This document shows positions 7,356 to 15,399 of a DNA stretch of 64,000 bases, in pieces. The stretch is from assembly GCA_039192165.1 (NCBI GenBank), contig JBCCXD010000006.1, positions 253,810 through 317,809 of the forward strand, read 5' to 3'. Within the stretch, counting starts at the first letter, position 1; each line of letters opens with the position of its first letter. The position numbers were made by a program, and so were the translations under genes. The stretch comes from Dinoroseobacter sp039192165 (lineage in GTDB: Bacteria > Pseudomonadota > Alphaproteobacteria > Rhodobacterales > Rhodobacteraceae). The notes under the pieces were generated by a model. It was given only the letters and a program-made list of their open reading frames with translations, did no database searches and had not been told where the DNA came from.

Positions 7356-8390
7356 ATGAAACATGCCCTGAGCATCCTGATTGCCAGTACCGCGCTGGCC
7401 ACACCTTCGCTCGGCGACGAACTGTCTGTTGTCGGCAGCTGGTCCGGTTTGCCGCTTCACAAGGAATACGAAGCGCCATTCTGGGGCGAGACCCTTCCCG
7501 CAGCCTCGGACGGAAGTATCGACGTCGCACTGACGACGCATAACCAGATGAACCTTGGCGTGGGAGATGTCTTTCGCCTGCTCGGCGATGGAGTTTACGA
7601 CGTCGCCATGACCGTCGCAGATTATGCTGTGGCCGACGCCCCGGAACTCGAAGGCCTGGACGTTCCTCTTCTTGCACTTACAGCCGATGAAGCCCGCGCC
7701 ATGGTGGATGCGGCGCGCCCGATGGTTGAGGATATCTATGCCGCGCGCTTTAACAGCAAGGTATTGGCAATTGCGCCTTATCCACCGCAGGTCGTCTTTT
7801 GCAATGCCGAGGTTTCCGAACTGGCCGACCTCGAGGGCCTGAAGGTTCGTGCATCGGGCCGTATGACTGCGAAATTCCTTGAAGCACTGGGCGCCGAAGG
7901 CGTGAATGTCGGGTTTTCCGAAGTTCCCGGCGCACTCCAGAAGGGCGTGGTGGATTGCGCCGTCACCGGAGCGGGCTCGGGCTATTCCGCCGGATGGTGG
8001 GAAGTGTCCACGCACCTGATGCCAATCCCTCTGGGCGGCTGGGACAGCGTTGTAACCGCGATGAACATGGATAAGTGGAACAGCCTTGATGCGGGTACGC
8101 AGGAGCTGATCATGACGCAGGTGGCAGCAGAGTTTGAAGGCCCGGCCTGGGCAAGTGCGCAGGACGCGCTTGTCAATGACATCGCCTGCCTGACAGGAAA
8201 TGGCGACTGCCCTGCCGGAGAGCCGCGCAACATGACCTTGGTCGAAGTGTCGGATGCTGATTTCGATAAAGCGCGTGGTGTCCTGGTGAACCAGGTACTG
8301 CCCGACTGGGCCGAACGCGCCGGTGGCGACTGGGCCGACCGTTGGAATGCAAGTGTCGGCACCGTTGTTGGTGTTCAGATCGGCAGCTGA
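7356..8390 (+). CDS. dctP: TRAP transporter substrate-binding protein (DctP type)
   Basis: This 344-residue periplasmic binding protein has a short Sec signal peptide ending near 'TPSLG-DE' (residue 19-20). The DctP fold is recognisable from 'LADLEGLKVRASGRMTAKFLEALGAEGV', with the conserved Arg used to bind the substrate carboxylate (the 'KVRASG' Arg, about 161). 'EVPGALQKGVVDCAVTG' also fits. It lies 19 bases after the hydro-lyase and 22 before DctQ, with GGAGAG before its ATG. The ligand is probably an acidic compound processed by the other operon enzymes. Confidence 0.9.
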   Translation: MKHALSILIASTALATPSLGDELSVVGSWSGLPLHKEYEAPFWGETLPAASDGSIDVALTTHNQMNLGVGDVFRLLGDGVYDVAMTVADYAVADAPELEGLDVPLLALTADEARAMVDAARPMVEDIYAARFNSKVLAIAPYPPQVVFCNAEVSELADLEGLKVRASGRMTAKFLEALGAEGVNVGFSEVPGALQKGVVDCAVTGAGSGYSAGWWEVSTHLMPIPLGGWDSVVTAMNMDKWNSLDAGTQELIMTQVAAEFEGPAWASAQDALVNDIACLTGNGDCPAGEPRNMTLVEVSDADFDKARGVLVNQVLPDWAERAGGDWADRWNASVGTVVGVQIGS

Positions 8391-8412
8391 CGATCTGACC
8401 CCCTGAGGACCC

Positions 8413-8961
8413 ATGGAAGACTTGCTTCTTCATCGCTTGCGGCGCTTGAACCACGCCATTGCGTTGCTCACCGGCATATTGCTGCTCGGGTGCGCCGCGA
8501 TTGTGCTGATCGATATCGTCCTGCGTCAAATCGGGTCTTCGTTCGGAGGGACGGACGAGATCTCGGGCTACGTGATGGCCATAGCCACTTCCTGGGGCAT
8601 GGCCTTCACTTTGCTCGAGCTCGGGCATGTTCGCATCGACATTCTGAGGGGGCGCTCAGGCCCGCGCGGACGCGCCTTTTTCGACCTGTTTGCGATGCTC
8701 GTTCTGACCGGGACGGTATCGTTAATCGCCTACAAGTGCTGGCCGGTGCTGGAACGATCACTGGCCAACTCCTCGCGCGCGAATACGCCGCTTGAGACCC
8801 CGCTCGCCTGGGTCCAGGCACCTTGGTTCGCCGGGTGGATCTGGTTCGCCGTGATGGCATGGCTGACCTTCATAGCCGCCGCACTCATGATTGCGAAAGG
8901 GCGCTTTGACAGAGCTGAAGAGGCGATCGGCTGTTTTGGCGAAGAGGATCTCGTCAAATGA
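8413..8961 (+). CDS. dctQ: TRAP transporter small permease (DctQ type)
   Basis: This 182-residue inner-membrane protein has four predicted helices (about residues 15-40, 52-75, 95-112, 130-162) and the DctQ feature 'AIATSWGMAFTLLELGHVRIDIL'. It pairs with the large permease, whose start overlaps its stop by four bases (8958-8961). Such coupling usually keeps the two subunits equimolar. Confidence 0.9.
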   Translation: MEDLLLHRLRRLNHAIALLTGILLLGCAAIVLIDIVLRQIGSSFGGTDEISGYVMAIATSWGMAFTLLELGHVRIDILRGRSGPRGRAFFDLFAMLVLTGTVSLIAYKCWPVLERSLANSSRANTPLETPLAWVQAPWFAGWIWFAVMAWLTFIAAALMIAKGRFDRAEEAIGCFGEEDLVK

Positions 8962-10247
8962 TCTGGGCCATTTCAGCGGGCCTTTTGGGGCTTCTGGCCA
9001 TGTCGATCCCCGTTGGAATTGTTCTTTTCCTTCTCGGCTTTGGGGTCGACGCGTTCTTCAGCGCATTTCCATTAATCCGCGGGCTCGGCAATCTTGTTTG
9101 GTCGACTTCCAACAATGCGACACTGATCGCAATACCTTTCTTTGTTCTTCTCGGCGAAATCCTCGTGCGATCGGGCATCGCCGCCCGAACCTACGCCGCG
9201 CTTGATCGATGGGTAAGCTGGCTGCCTGGAGGACTGGTTCACGCAAATGTCGCTACAGCGACCATGTTTTCGGCGACATCCGGATCTTCTGTGGCGACGG
9301 CGGCGACCGTTGCGACAGTAGCCATGCCGCAGGCCGAGAAGCTGGGATATGATCCAAGGCTCTTCTCAGGAGCCATCGCCGCTGGTGGAACGCTGGGGAT
9401 CATGATCCCTCCCTCCATTAACCTGATCGTGTATGGGTTTCTCACGCAGACATCGATCCCGCAGCTCTTTCTGGCCGGGCTTATTCCCGGAATCGCGCTT
9501 GCTTTGGGCTTCATGGCAATCACCGTGGTTATCTGCCTGATGCGCCCGGAACTTGGCGGCACGCGGCGCACATTCGCGCTGGCTGAGATGCTGCGCGCCC
9601 TGATCCACCTCATCCCCATCGTGCTTTTGTTCGCAATCATCATCGGCACGATTTACAAAGGATGGGCCACCCCAACCGAAGCGGCGGCTGTCGGCGTCGC
9701 GGGAGCCGTTTTAATCGCGGCGGCTTTTGGTGGCGTAAGCATAAGCATGTTTGCTCAGAGCATTCTTGGCACCGTCAAGATCATGTCCATGATCATGTTG
9801 GTTGTCATCGGTGCGTCGTTCCTGAACTTCACACTTGCCTCCGCAGGGCTCGGACGGGAACTGCAAGGCCTTCTGGACGGATTGGGCCTGACGCCAATGG
9901 GACTGATTTTCGTTGTTGTTCTGATCTACATCGTGCTGGGCTTTTTCATCGAAACCCTGTCTCTGATGGTGGTAACCATCCCGATCATTGTCCCGCTGGT
10001 CGTCGCACAAGGCTTTGACCCGATCTGGTTCGGTATCCTGATGATCGTGCTGATCGAAATGGCGCTCATCACACCGCCTGTTGGGCTAAACCTTTACGTG
10101 GTGCAGGGCGCGCGCAAAACCGGCAAGATGAGCGAAGTAATGGTCGGTGCCATTCCTTACGTGATTGCGATGCTGATCATGGTCGCACTCCTGATCGCAT
10201 TTCCGGCAATCGCACTCTATCTCCCGTCGGTCCTGAGCGAGGTGTGA
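8958..10247 (+). CDS. dctM: TRAP transporter large permease (DctM type)
   Basis: This 429-residue protein of the DctM superfamily has about 12 hydrophobic segments. Signature regions are 'IPFFVLLGEILVRSGIAARTY', 'MFSATSGSSVATAATVATVAMPQ', 'GGTLGIMIPPSINLIVYG' and 'EMALITPPVGLNLYVVQG'. It forms the sodium-coupled import channel with DctQ, fed by DctP. It begins inside the dctQ stop codon (ATGA) and ends three bases before the DUF2848 gene. Confidence 0.92.
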   Translation: MIWAISAGLLGLLAMSIPVGIVLFLLGFGVDAFFSAFPLIRGLGNLVWSTSNNATLIAIPFFVLLGEILVRSGIAARTYAALDRWVSWLPGGLVHANVATATMFSATSGSSVATAATVATVAMPQAEKLGYDPRLFSGAIAAGGTLGIMIPPSINLIVYGFLTQTSIPQLFLAGLIPGIALALGFMAITVVICLMRPELGGTRRTFALAEMLRALIHLIPIVLLFAIIIGTIYKGWATPTEAAAVGVAGAVLIAAAFGGVSISMFAQSILGTVKIMSMIMLVVIGASFLNFTLASAGLGRELQGLLDGLGLTPMGLIFVVVLIYIVLGFFIETLSLMVVTIPIIVPLVVAQGFDPIWFGILMIVLIEMALITPPVGLNLYVVQGARKTGKMSEVMVGAIPYVIAMLIMVALLIAFPAIALYLPSVLSEV

Positions 10248-10250
10248 TAT

Positions 10251-10904
10251 ATGGAGTTTGAAACCCCACAAAGAACCTTGGCAGTGGAACTCACAGACCT
10301 GATCGTTGCAGGCTGGACGGGTCGCGATCGCGTGGCGGTCGACCACCATATCTCAGAGTTGGCGGCGCTCGGCGTTGCGCCGCCTTCCACAGTGCCACTC
10401 TACTATCGCGTTTCGCGTGGGCTTTTGAGCCAGGAGACAACCATCGATGTTCTGGGACCCGATACGTCCGGAGAAGTCGAGCCGCTTATTGTTCGGAGCG
10501 AGGGGCAACTCTGGCTTGGGCTGGGATCTGACCATACCGACCGCGCGCTGGAGACGGTCTCGGTGGCAGCTTCAAAGCAAGTTTGCCCTAAACCGGTTGC
10601 AAGGAAGGTCTGGCCGTGGAGCGAGGTCGAACCCCATCTGGAAAAGTTGATACTGCGCTGTGACATTCAAGAGGATGGCAGAAGTGTCAGATATCAGGAC
10701 GGGACTTTGGCCAGTATCCGGCCTTTGGCCGAGCTGATCGCCGGCGTGGGCTTTGAGGATGGTACCGCCATGCTGTGCGGAACCCTCGGCGCTATTGGTG
10801 GGGTGCGCCCCGCGCCTTCGTATCAAATGTCACTGATCGATCCTGTTCTGGATCGCACCATCTCGCTTGCCTATTCCGTCCGCACCCTGCCGATCGTCGC
10901 CTGA
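10251..10904 (+). CDS. DUF2848 family protein
   Basis: This 217-residue protein is recognised as DUF2848 from its fumarylacetoacetase-like C-terminal fold and the 'GLGSDHTDRALE' segment (about residues 84-95), where Asp, His and Asp/Glu could bind a metal. 'ASKQVCPKPVA' follows. The family is often found beside amidase, hydrolase and transporter genes and has no proven reaction. It sits exactly where PxpA might be expected in a PxpABC-type operon, although it is not homologous to PxpA. It is tightly linked on both sides (3 and 8 bases). Confidence 0.75.
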   Translation: MEFETPQRTLAVELTDLIVAGWTGRDRVAVDHHISELAALGVAPPSTVPLYYRVSRGLLSQETTIDVLGPDTSGEVEPLIVRSEGQLWLGLGSDHTDRALETVSVAASKQVCPKPVARKVWPWSEVEPHLEKLILRCDIQEDGRSVRYQDGTLASIRPLAELIAGVGFEDGTAMLCGTLGAIGGVRPAPSYQMSLIDPVLDRTISLAYSVRTLPIVA

Positions 10905-10912
10905 GCCACCCC

Positions 10913-11638
10913 ATGGATGCGCCGACAATCAGAACACTGGGCTATGATGGACTACTTATCACTTTCGGTGAGCGGCTTAGCGACACGTCCAATAGGGCGG
11001 CGCTCGCGTTTCATGAAACACTCGTTGAAGCGCAGCTCAGTGGCGCGGTCGAAACATCGACCTCTCTGGTTTCCGTGTACCTGAGGTTCGATCCAAACCA
11101 TGTTTCGCACGCGAACATGCGTCAGACACTGTCAGAAATGCTTGCAAGCCGCGACTGGTGTTCCGCGCCGCCGCCCGAAGGTCGCAGCCTCTGGCGGATA
11201 CCCGCAGCCTTCGGGGGCGATCTCGGCCCACAACTGGCTGAGGCATCCGCGATGGCCGGCATAACAGAGGCCGCCGCCGTTGCCGCGCTGACCCGCCATC
11301 CTGTCCGTGTGCAGACCATCGGTTTTGCTCCCGGGATGCCCTACTTGGGCGAGCTGCCTGCCAATTGGGACCTTCCCAGACAAACCAAACTCACGGCGCA
11401 GGTGCCAAGGGGTGGACTATGCGTCGCTATTCGACAGCTCGTCCTCTTTCCAAACCCGACACCCACAGGCTGGCGCCATATTGCACAAACACGCGTGAAC
11501 CTGTTCCGTCCCGCCAACGACATGCCGTTCCTGCTTAAGCCGGGCGATGAGGTTAAATTTGAACCCGTCTCGCCGGATGAACTGAATGCCTATGAAGACG
11601 ATCCGATGGGCGGCGCTATATGCGAGGCGCTGTCATGA
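10913..11638 (+). CDS. pxpB: 5-oxoprolinase subunit PxpB (KipI/AHS1 family)
   Basis: This 241-residue AHS1/KipI-type protein contains 'LGYDGLLITFGERLSD', 'RHPVRVQTIGFAPGMPYLGELP' and 'VPRGGLCVAIRQLVLFPNPTPTGWRHI'. The GFAPGMPYL and P.P.GW motifs are diagnostic. PxpB and PxpC together form the ATP-dependent carboxyltransferase-like part of bacterial 5-oxoprolinase and also occur in allophanate-hydrolase-like enzymes. The start at 10913 was chosen because upstream residues in this frame overlap the DUF2848 gene. The stop codon overlaps the start of pxpC by four bases. Confidence 0.88.
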   Translation: MDAPTIRTLGYDGLLITFGERLSDTSNRAALAFHETLVEAQLSGAVETSTSLVSVYLRFDPNHVSHANMRQTLSEMLASRDWCSAPPPEGRSLWRIPAAFGGDLGPQLAEASAMAGITEAAAVAALTRHPVRVQTIGFAPGMPYLGELPANWDLPRQTKLTAQVPRGGLCVAIRQLVLFPNPTPTGWRHIAQTRVNLFRPANDMPFLLKPGDEVKFEPVSPDELNAYEDDPMGGAICEALS

Positions 11639-12639
11639 CCCGTGCCCTGTACGTAAAGAGATCCGCGCCTGGAATAACGGTTCAGGACCTGGGGCGGACC
11701 GGCTATCTCAGTTATGGCGTCTCTCGAGGCGGGGCAGCCGACCCCCTCGCCCTCGCCGAAGGTGCAGCGCTGCTTGGACAGGATCCGAAACATGCTGGGA
11801 TCGAAATGGCTGCTGTCGGCGGTGTTTTTGAGGCGAACGAGGATATGCGCATCGCGCTCACCGGAGCAACGATGCACGCAAAGATAGACGGCAAACCGCT
11901 GCGGTGGAACGCCAGCCATGTTCTGCCCGCGGGCGCAAGACTTGCCATCGAAGCCGCCACAAACGGCAATTACGGCTACCTGTCTGTCGGAGGGGGCCTT
12001 GCGTTGCCGAAGATCATGGGAGCGCAAAGCGCCCATCTGGCAGCAGGGATCGGAGGGATCGTCGAGACCGGCACTGCGCTGTCGGTAGGGCCCGATTCAG
12101 GCAAAGACGTGGGATGGACACTCACGCCCGAACTGCGTCTTGAGGGCGGACCCGTAAGAGTGGTGCCGAGCCTGCAGACCGAACTCTTCGACAGCGCAGA
12201 GATCTCGCGCTTTGAAGAAACGGTTTTCAAACGTGATGTCCGCTCGAACAGGATGGGTGCGCGGTTGGCATTCGACGGACCAGGCTTTTCAAGCGATTCC
12301 GGTCTCAGCATCCTTTCTGAGGTGATTGTTCCAGGCGACATCCAGATCACAGGCGACGGAACACCTTTCGTGCTCTTGAATGAATGCCAAACCGTGGGTG
12401 GCTACCCACGGATTGGCTGTGTTTTGCCTTCGGATTTACCGAAAGTCGCACAGGCACCTACGGCTGCGCCTCTTCGGTTCAAATTCGTTCCGCTAGAGCA
12501 AGCCGTCGAGATAGAAGCGCGGGCAGGCGCGGCGCGGCGTGCACTGCCTGACGCGCTTGCTCCGCTTGTGCGAGACCCGCGGAAGATGTCTGACCTGCTG
12601 GCCTACCAACTCATCAGTGGCGTGGTGAGTGGGGTGTGA
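11635..12639 (+). CDS. pxpC: 5-oxoprolinase subunit PxpC (KipA/AHS2 family)
   Basis: This 334-residue AHS2/KipA family protein has 'ITVQDLGRTGYLSYGVSRGGAADPLAL' at the N-terminus and 'LLNECQTVGGYPRIGCVLPSDLPKVAQ' near residues 245-272, both hallmarks of the family. The start at 11635 overlaps the pxpB stop (ATGA); an in-frame ATG 15 bases earlier is less likely. It is the last gene of the operon. No PxpA (LamB/YcsF) gene lies in the window, so the full 5-oxoprolinase would need a copy elsewhere, or the pair has another partner. Confidence 0.88.
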   Translation: MTRALYVKRSAPGITVQDLGRTGYLSYGVSRGGAADPLALAEGAALLGQDPKHAGIEMAAVGGVFEANEDMRIALTGATMHAKIDGKPLRWNASHVLPAGARLAIEAATNGNYGYLSVGGGLALPKIMGAQSAHLAAGIGGIVETGTALSVGPDSGKDVGWTLTPELRLEGGPVRVVPSLQTELFDSAEISRFEETVFKRDVRSNRMGARLAFDGPGFSSDSGLSILSEVIVPGDIQITGDGTPFVLLNECQTVGGYPRIGCVLPSDLPKVAQAPTAAPLRFKFVPLEQAVEIEARAGAARRALPDALAPLVRDPRKMSDLLAYQLISGVVSGV

Positions 12640-12885
12640 CTGGTCTGCACAGTGCCTGCACAGATCTTCAATCATCCAACAGAATTCTGTGCTCAACTGC
12701 GCGCGCGCTCGACACACACTCATTGCTCGAAAAGACCAATGCGCATCGGGAGATGTGGGCGGAGTTGCGAAGCTATTGCCTTCAGAACTTCAAAAAAATT
12801 ATGCTAACCAAAGGGATATTCAGAAGACTTCAAAGAGCCAAACTCAGAAATGCGCACCAGCGATGCTACAGGACTGTTTGTCTGA

Positions 12886-13152
12886 ATGGCGTACTTCCGC
12901 AATTCCGTAAGAGTACTTTGCGTTTTGACATGTTCTGCGTGTGCGACGGGACCAGAACCCAATTTCAGCGAGGGCAACCAAGGACCCGGCTTTTCAACTG
13001 CCTTCGACACGCCCAGCACAGGGTCATCCTCTGAGGCAACGCCTTCCGGCCAGAGCGGAGAAAACGTTGCCGCGGTTATTGCCGTGCTTGGGCTGGTAGC
13101 ATTGATCCTGCTCGCTGACAGCGTCGAGGCGTGTAGCGGGTCTGGATGCTGA
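12886..13152 (+). CDS. Small hypothetical membrane or lipoprotein-like protein
   Basis: This 88-residue frame starts with a hydrophobic, Cys-containing leader ('VLCVLTCSACATG', residues 10-22) that resembles, but does not fully match, a lipobox. A low-complexity Ser/Gly/Glu linker follows, then a second hydrophobic segment ('VAAVIAVLGLVALILLADSVEA', 61-82) and a Cys-rich end. There is no clear ribosome binding site. It lies in a gene-poor stretch after the pxpC operon. I do not recognise a family, and it could be non-coding. Confidence 0.4.
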   Translation: MAYFRNSVRVLCVLTCSACATGPEPNFSEGNQGPGFSTAFDTPSTGSSSEATPSGQSGENVAAVIAVLGLVALILLADSVEACSGSGC

Positions 13153-13291
13153 AACCCGACAGCGCGCCCCACCAAATCGTTTGGATTTAGCGTTTCAGCT
13201 ACGAGATTGTTTCCGCTTTAGAAACGGTCTGTTAATAGCATTTTCTGAAACTTTTATCTGGGTAGAGTAAAATCTATATATAACAATAATT

Positions 13292-13331
13292 TATTGACCA
13301 AAGCTCTTTCAGACTTATAGCCTATTGACCA
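13292..13331. repeat. Direct repeat TATTGACCA, 31 bp apart, in AT-rich region
   Basis: TATTGACCA occurs at 13292-13300 and 13323-13331, inside the AT-richest stretch of the window (about 13200-13350, with runs such as CTATATATAACAATAAT). The three-turn spacing could place two protein sites on one face of the helix, upstream of the small gene at 13446. Chance recurrence is possible. Confidence 0.35.
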
Positions 13332-13445
13332 GTTTTCCTGGCAAATTTGCTGTACTCAATTCGGATCATCACGTTATGGTGCAACTCTGAGGTGCACGTG
13401 TTTTTAGCATCTCGTGGTGCCCGATTTGTTGTAAGGAGTGATTGA

Positions 13446-13739
13446 GTGTGTGATGAGTTTTGCAAATATCAGAAGAAAATTCCCACAAGCGAATATGCCG
13501 AAGCCTTATCAGAGGGGCGGTGCGAACACTGTGGCGTGCAAAGCGCGAACCTGATTCAACGGGGCGAGATGCTGCAAGTCTGCGTCGAAGAATTCTCATG
13601 CGAACCCACAAGTGGTGAACGCCATTTGATTGCAATTCCTCTTTGCCCCAGTTGCCATGAGAAACACCATCAGGATGCCCGTGGTCGTCATAATCCGTGC
13701 CCGATTAAGGCTCGCCAAAGCAGGGAATTTGAATTCTGA
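13446..13739 (+). CDS. Small HNH-like zinc-binding protein, hypothetical
   Basis: This 97-residue protein has a GTG start preceded by AAGGAG at seven bases. Two CxxC knuckles, 'CEHCG' (about 26-30) and 'CPSCHEKHH' (about 67-75), are spaced and decorated like the zinc frame and terminal His of small HNH nucleases. The central H-H/N pair of a normal HNH motif is not obvious, so activity is uncertain. The neighbourhood is AT-rich and isolated, which suggests acquired DNA. It could be a zinc ribbon of other function. Confidence 0.55.
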   Translation: MCDEFCKYQKKIPTSEYAEALSEGRCEHCGVQSANLIQRGEMLQVCVEEFSCEPTSGERHLIAIPLCPSCHEKHHQDARGRHNPCPIKARQSREFEF

Positions 13740-13999
13740 CCAAGTAAAAAAACACAGTGTGAAAAGTCTCCAATTGCTGGCGCCGCTTCTTGACGTCACA
13801 GACCAACACCTTGAAAAAAAACGGACAACTCTTGAGACTGGCCGAGAACGGGCGCCGGTACTCAGTGTTTTCATAGATAACGTCAGGCACCAGCTCGCCT
13901 AAGTCGCTGAAACCGGTCAAGTATCGTCCCGCACGCGATCGAGAACCGCACTTACCTACCGTTACTCTCGTTCTCTTATTGAGCTGGACAGCGCCCGGG

Positions 14000-14902
14000 C
14001 TAGAGCCAAGGGGGCGCTCGTCCGATCCGGTCCAACAAAAAGTCAATGAAAACGCGCACCTTTGCGGAGAGTACATTGGATCGTGGATAGATAAGCCATA
14101 GCGCCGTCTCTTCAGCCATTCGGTAGTCCGGTAAAACACGGGTAAGCCTGCCCGACGCAATTTCCTTATGAACACTCCACACTGAATTTGCCGAAATGCC
14201 GGCGCCCGCCAAAGTTGCAATTTTCTGGCTTTGTCCATCATCGAAAATCAGGTTGCAGTTTGCACTGGCTGGATTGTACTTCGCCCGATGACCCGAACCG
14301 GAGATCAGGTCCTTTGCACCGGTGTCTCCAAAAGCGATCAGTTGATGATGGACAAGATCGTCCGGGGTCTCTGGCACTCCGTTTTCAGAGAGATACTGCG
14401 GAGAGGCGCAAAGAATACGCGTATCATCTGCAAGTTTGCGGCCCTGAAGGCTTGAATCCTCGAGCCGGGCGTTCCGCAAAGCCAGATCAAAACTGCCATC
14501 GATTAGGTTCAACTGCCTGTCTGACAAACGCATGTCGAGGGTCAGGTCCGGATGTCGCGACCTGAATTCCGGTAGTATCGGGGCGATATACTGTTGGGCA
14601 AATGTGCTTGGGGCGGTGAACCTGAGCGTGCCGGATATATGCGCCTCGCCCTGACCGAGTGCGGCTCTTGCGGCGTCTTCTCGGGCGATAATATCGCGCG
14701 CAAACGGCAGAAACTCCTGTCCTTCAACCGAAAGCGAAACCCGGCGTGTCGATCTGTGCAAAAGATCAGCGCCGATGCTTTTTTCCAGCTTTGCCATCCA
14801 GGCACTTGCCACGGCGGGGGCGAGACCGAGCTCTCTGCCCGCCGCGCTTATATTCAGCTTTTCCGCAGCACGCACGAAAAGACGGAGCGTATTTGTATCC
14901 AT
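14000..14902 (-). CDS. LysR-family transcriptional regulator
   Basis: This 300-residue LTTR of the CrgA/AaeR-like subgroup has an N-terminal HTH ('LRLFVRAAEKLNISAAGRELGLAPAVASAWMAKLE', about 6-40) followed by 'GADLLHRSTRRVSLSVEGQEFLPFA' and the effector domain from residue 90. It is transcribed divergently from the DUF1330-LLM-SDR operon with a 116-base gap, the classic LTTR arrangement, so it probably regulates that operon. The approximately 260 bases after its stop (13740-13999) hold no supportable gene. Confidence 0.9.
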   Translation of the reverse strand: MDTNTLRLFVRAAEKLNISAAGRELGLAPAVASAWMAKLEKSIGADLLHRSTRRVSLSVEGQEFLPFARDIIAREDAARAALGQGEAHISGTLRFTAPSTFAQQYIAPILPEFRSRHPDLTLDMRLSDRQLNLIDGSFDLALRNARLEDSSLQGRKLADDTRILCASPQYLSENGVPETPDDLVHHQLIAFGDTGAKDLISGSGHRAKYNPASANCNLIFDDGQSQKIATLAGAGISANSVWSVHKEIASGRLTRVLPDYRMAEETALWLIYPRSNVLSAKVRVFIDFLLDRIGRAPPWL

Positions 14903-14914
14903 ATTATATAGAAA

Positions 14915-14928
14915 ATCCGAATTCTGAT
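14915..14928. promoter_or_regulatory. Short palindrome in LysR/DUF1330 divergent promoter
   Basis: ATC-C-GAATTC-T-GAT is symmetrical around GAATTC. It lies 13 bases upstream of the LysR start and 91 bases upstream of DUF1330, in a very AT-rich stretch that must contain both promoters. It is a candidate LTTR site; the match is short. Confidence 0.35.
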
Positions 14929-15018
14929 AAAAATTTTACCGCCTTTATTTTGAAAGAAAGATGTATCAAGTCAAGCGGGACCAAGCACTCGCACCCGATC
15001 ACCGAAAGGACCTTACCG

Positions 15019-15321
15019 ATGGCGTACTACTCGGTACTGGCAGTAACCCCCAGTACAGACACATGGATCCCCGACTACCTGCCAACGGCAAACGCCCTTG
15101 TTGCCAAGCATGGTGGAAAGTACCTCGCGCGAACGGCATCTCATGAACAAGTCGAAGGTGACGCGGATGCCGCTGCGCTGCGGATTATCCTTGAGTGGCC
15201 ATCTAAAGAGGCCGCGATGAACTTCATGCAGGACCCTGCCTACCGGCCTCATCTGGAGGCTCGCACCGCTGGATCGATCAGCCTTCACTATCTCATCGAA
15301 GGCAAGGACGACCTTGTTTAA
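15019..15321 (+). CDS. DUF1330 family protein
   Basis: This 100-residue DUF1330 protein has 'DYLPTANALVAKHGGKYLARTASHEQVEGD' and 'EWPSKEAAMNFMQDPAYRPHLEART'. The start is set by GAAAGGACC upstream. It is the first gene of an operon with a luciferase-like oxidoreductase (78 bases on) and an SDR. It is only distantly similar to the DUF1330 protein at 3897 but shares the W-P-S-x-E-A and D-P-x-Y core. A monooxygenase-like or protective role is possible but unproven. Confidence 0.85.
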   Translation: MAYYSVLAVTPSTDTWIPDYLPTANALVAKHGGKYLARTASHEQVEGDADAAALRIILEWPSKEAAMNFMQDPAYRPHLEARTAGSISLHYLIEGKDDLV

Positions 15322-15399
15322 TTTGGGGGTCGGCATCGATCAACCTGAAAGCGCCTGCTGATTGTCACAGGGCACAGTAGAAAACTGAGGATATCCTTC

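Noticed and set aside
13389..13402. TGAGGTGCACGTG, similar to half of the LacI operator at 30414
   Set aside because: Only one half-site matches and there is no second arm or nearby sugar gene. It is probably chance.
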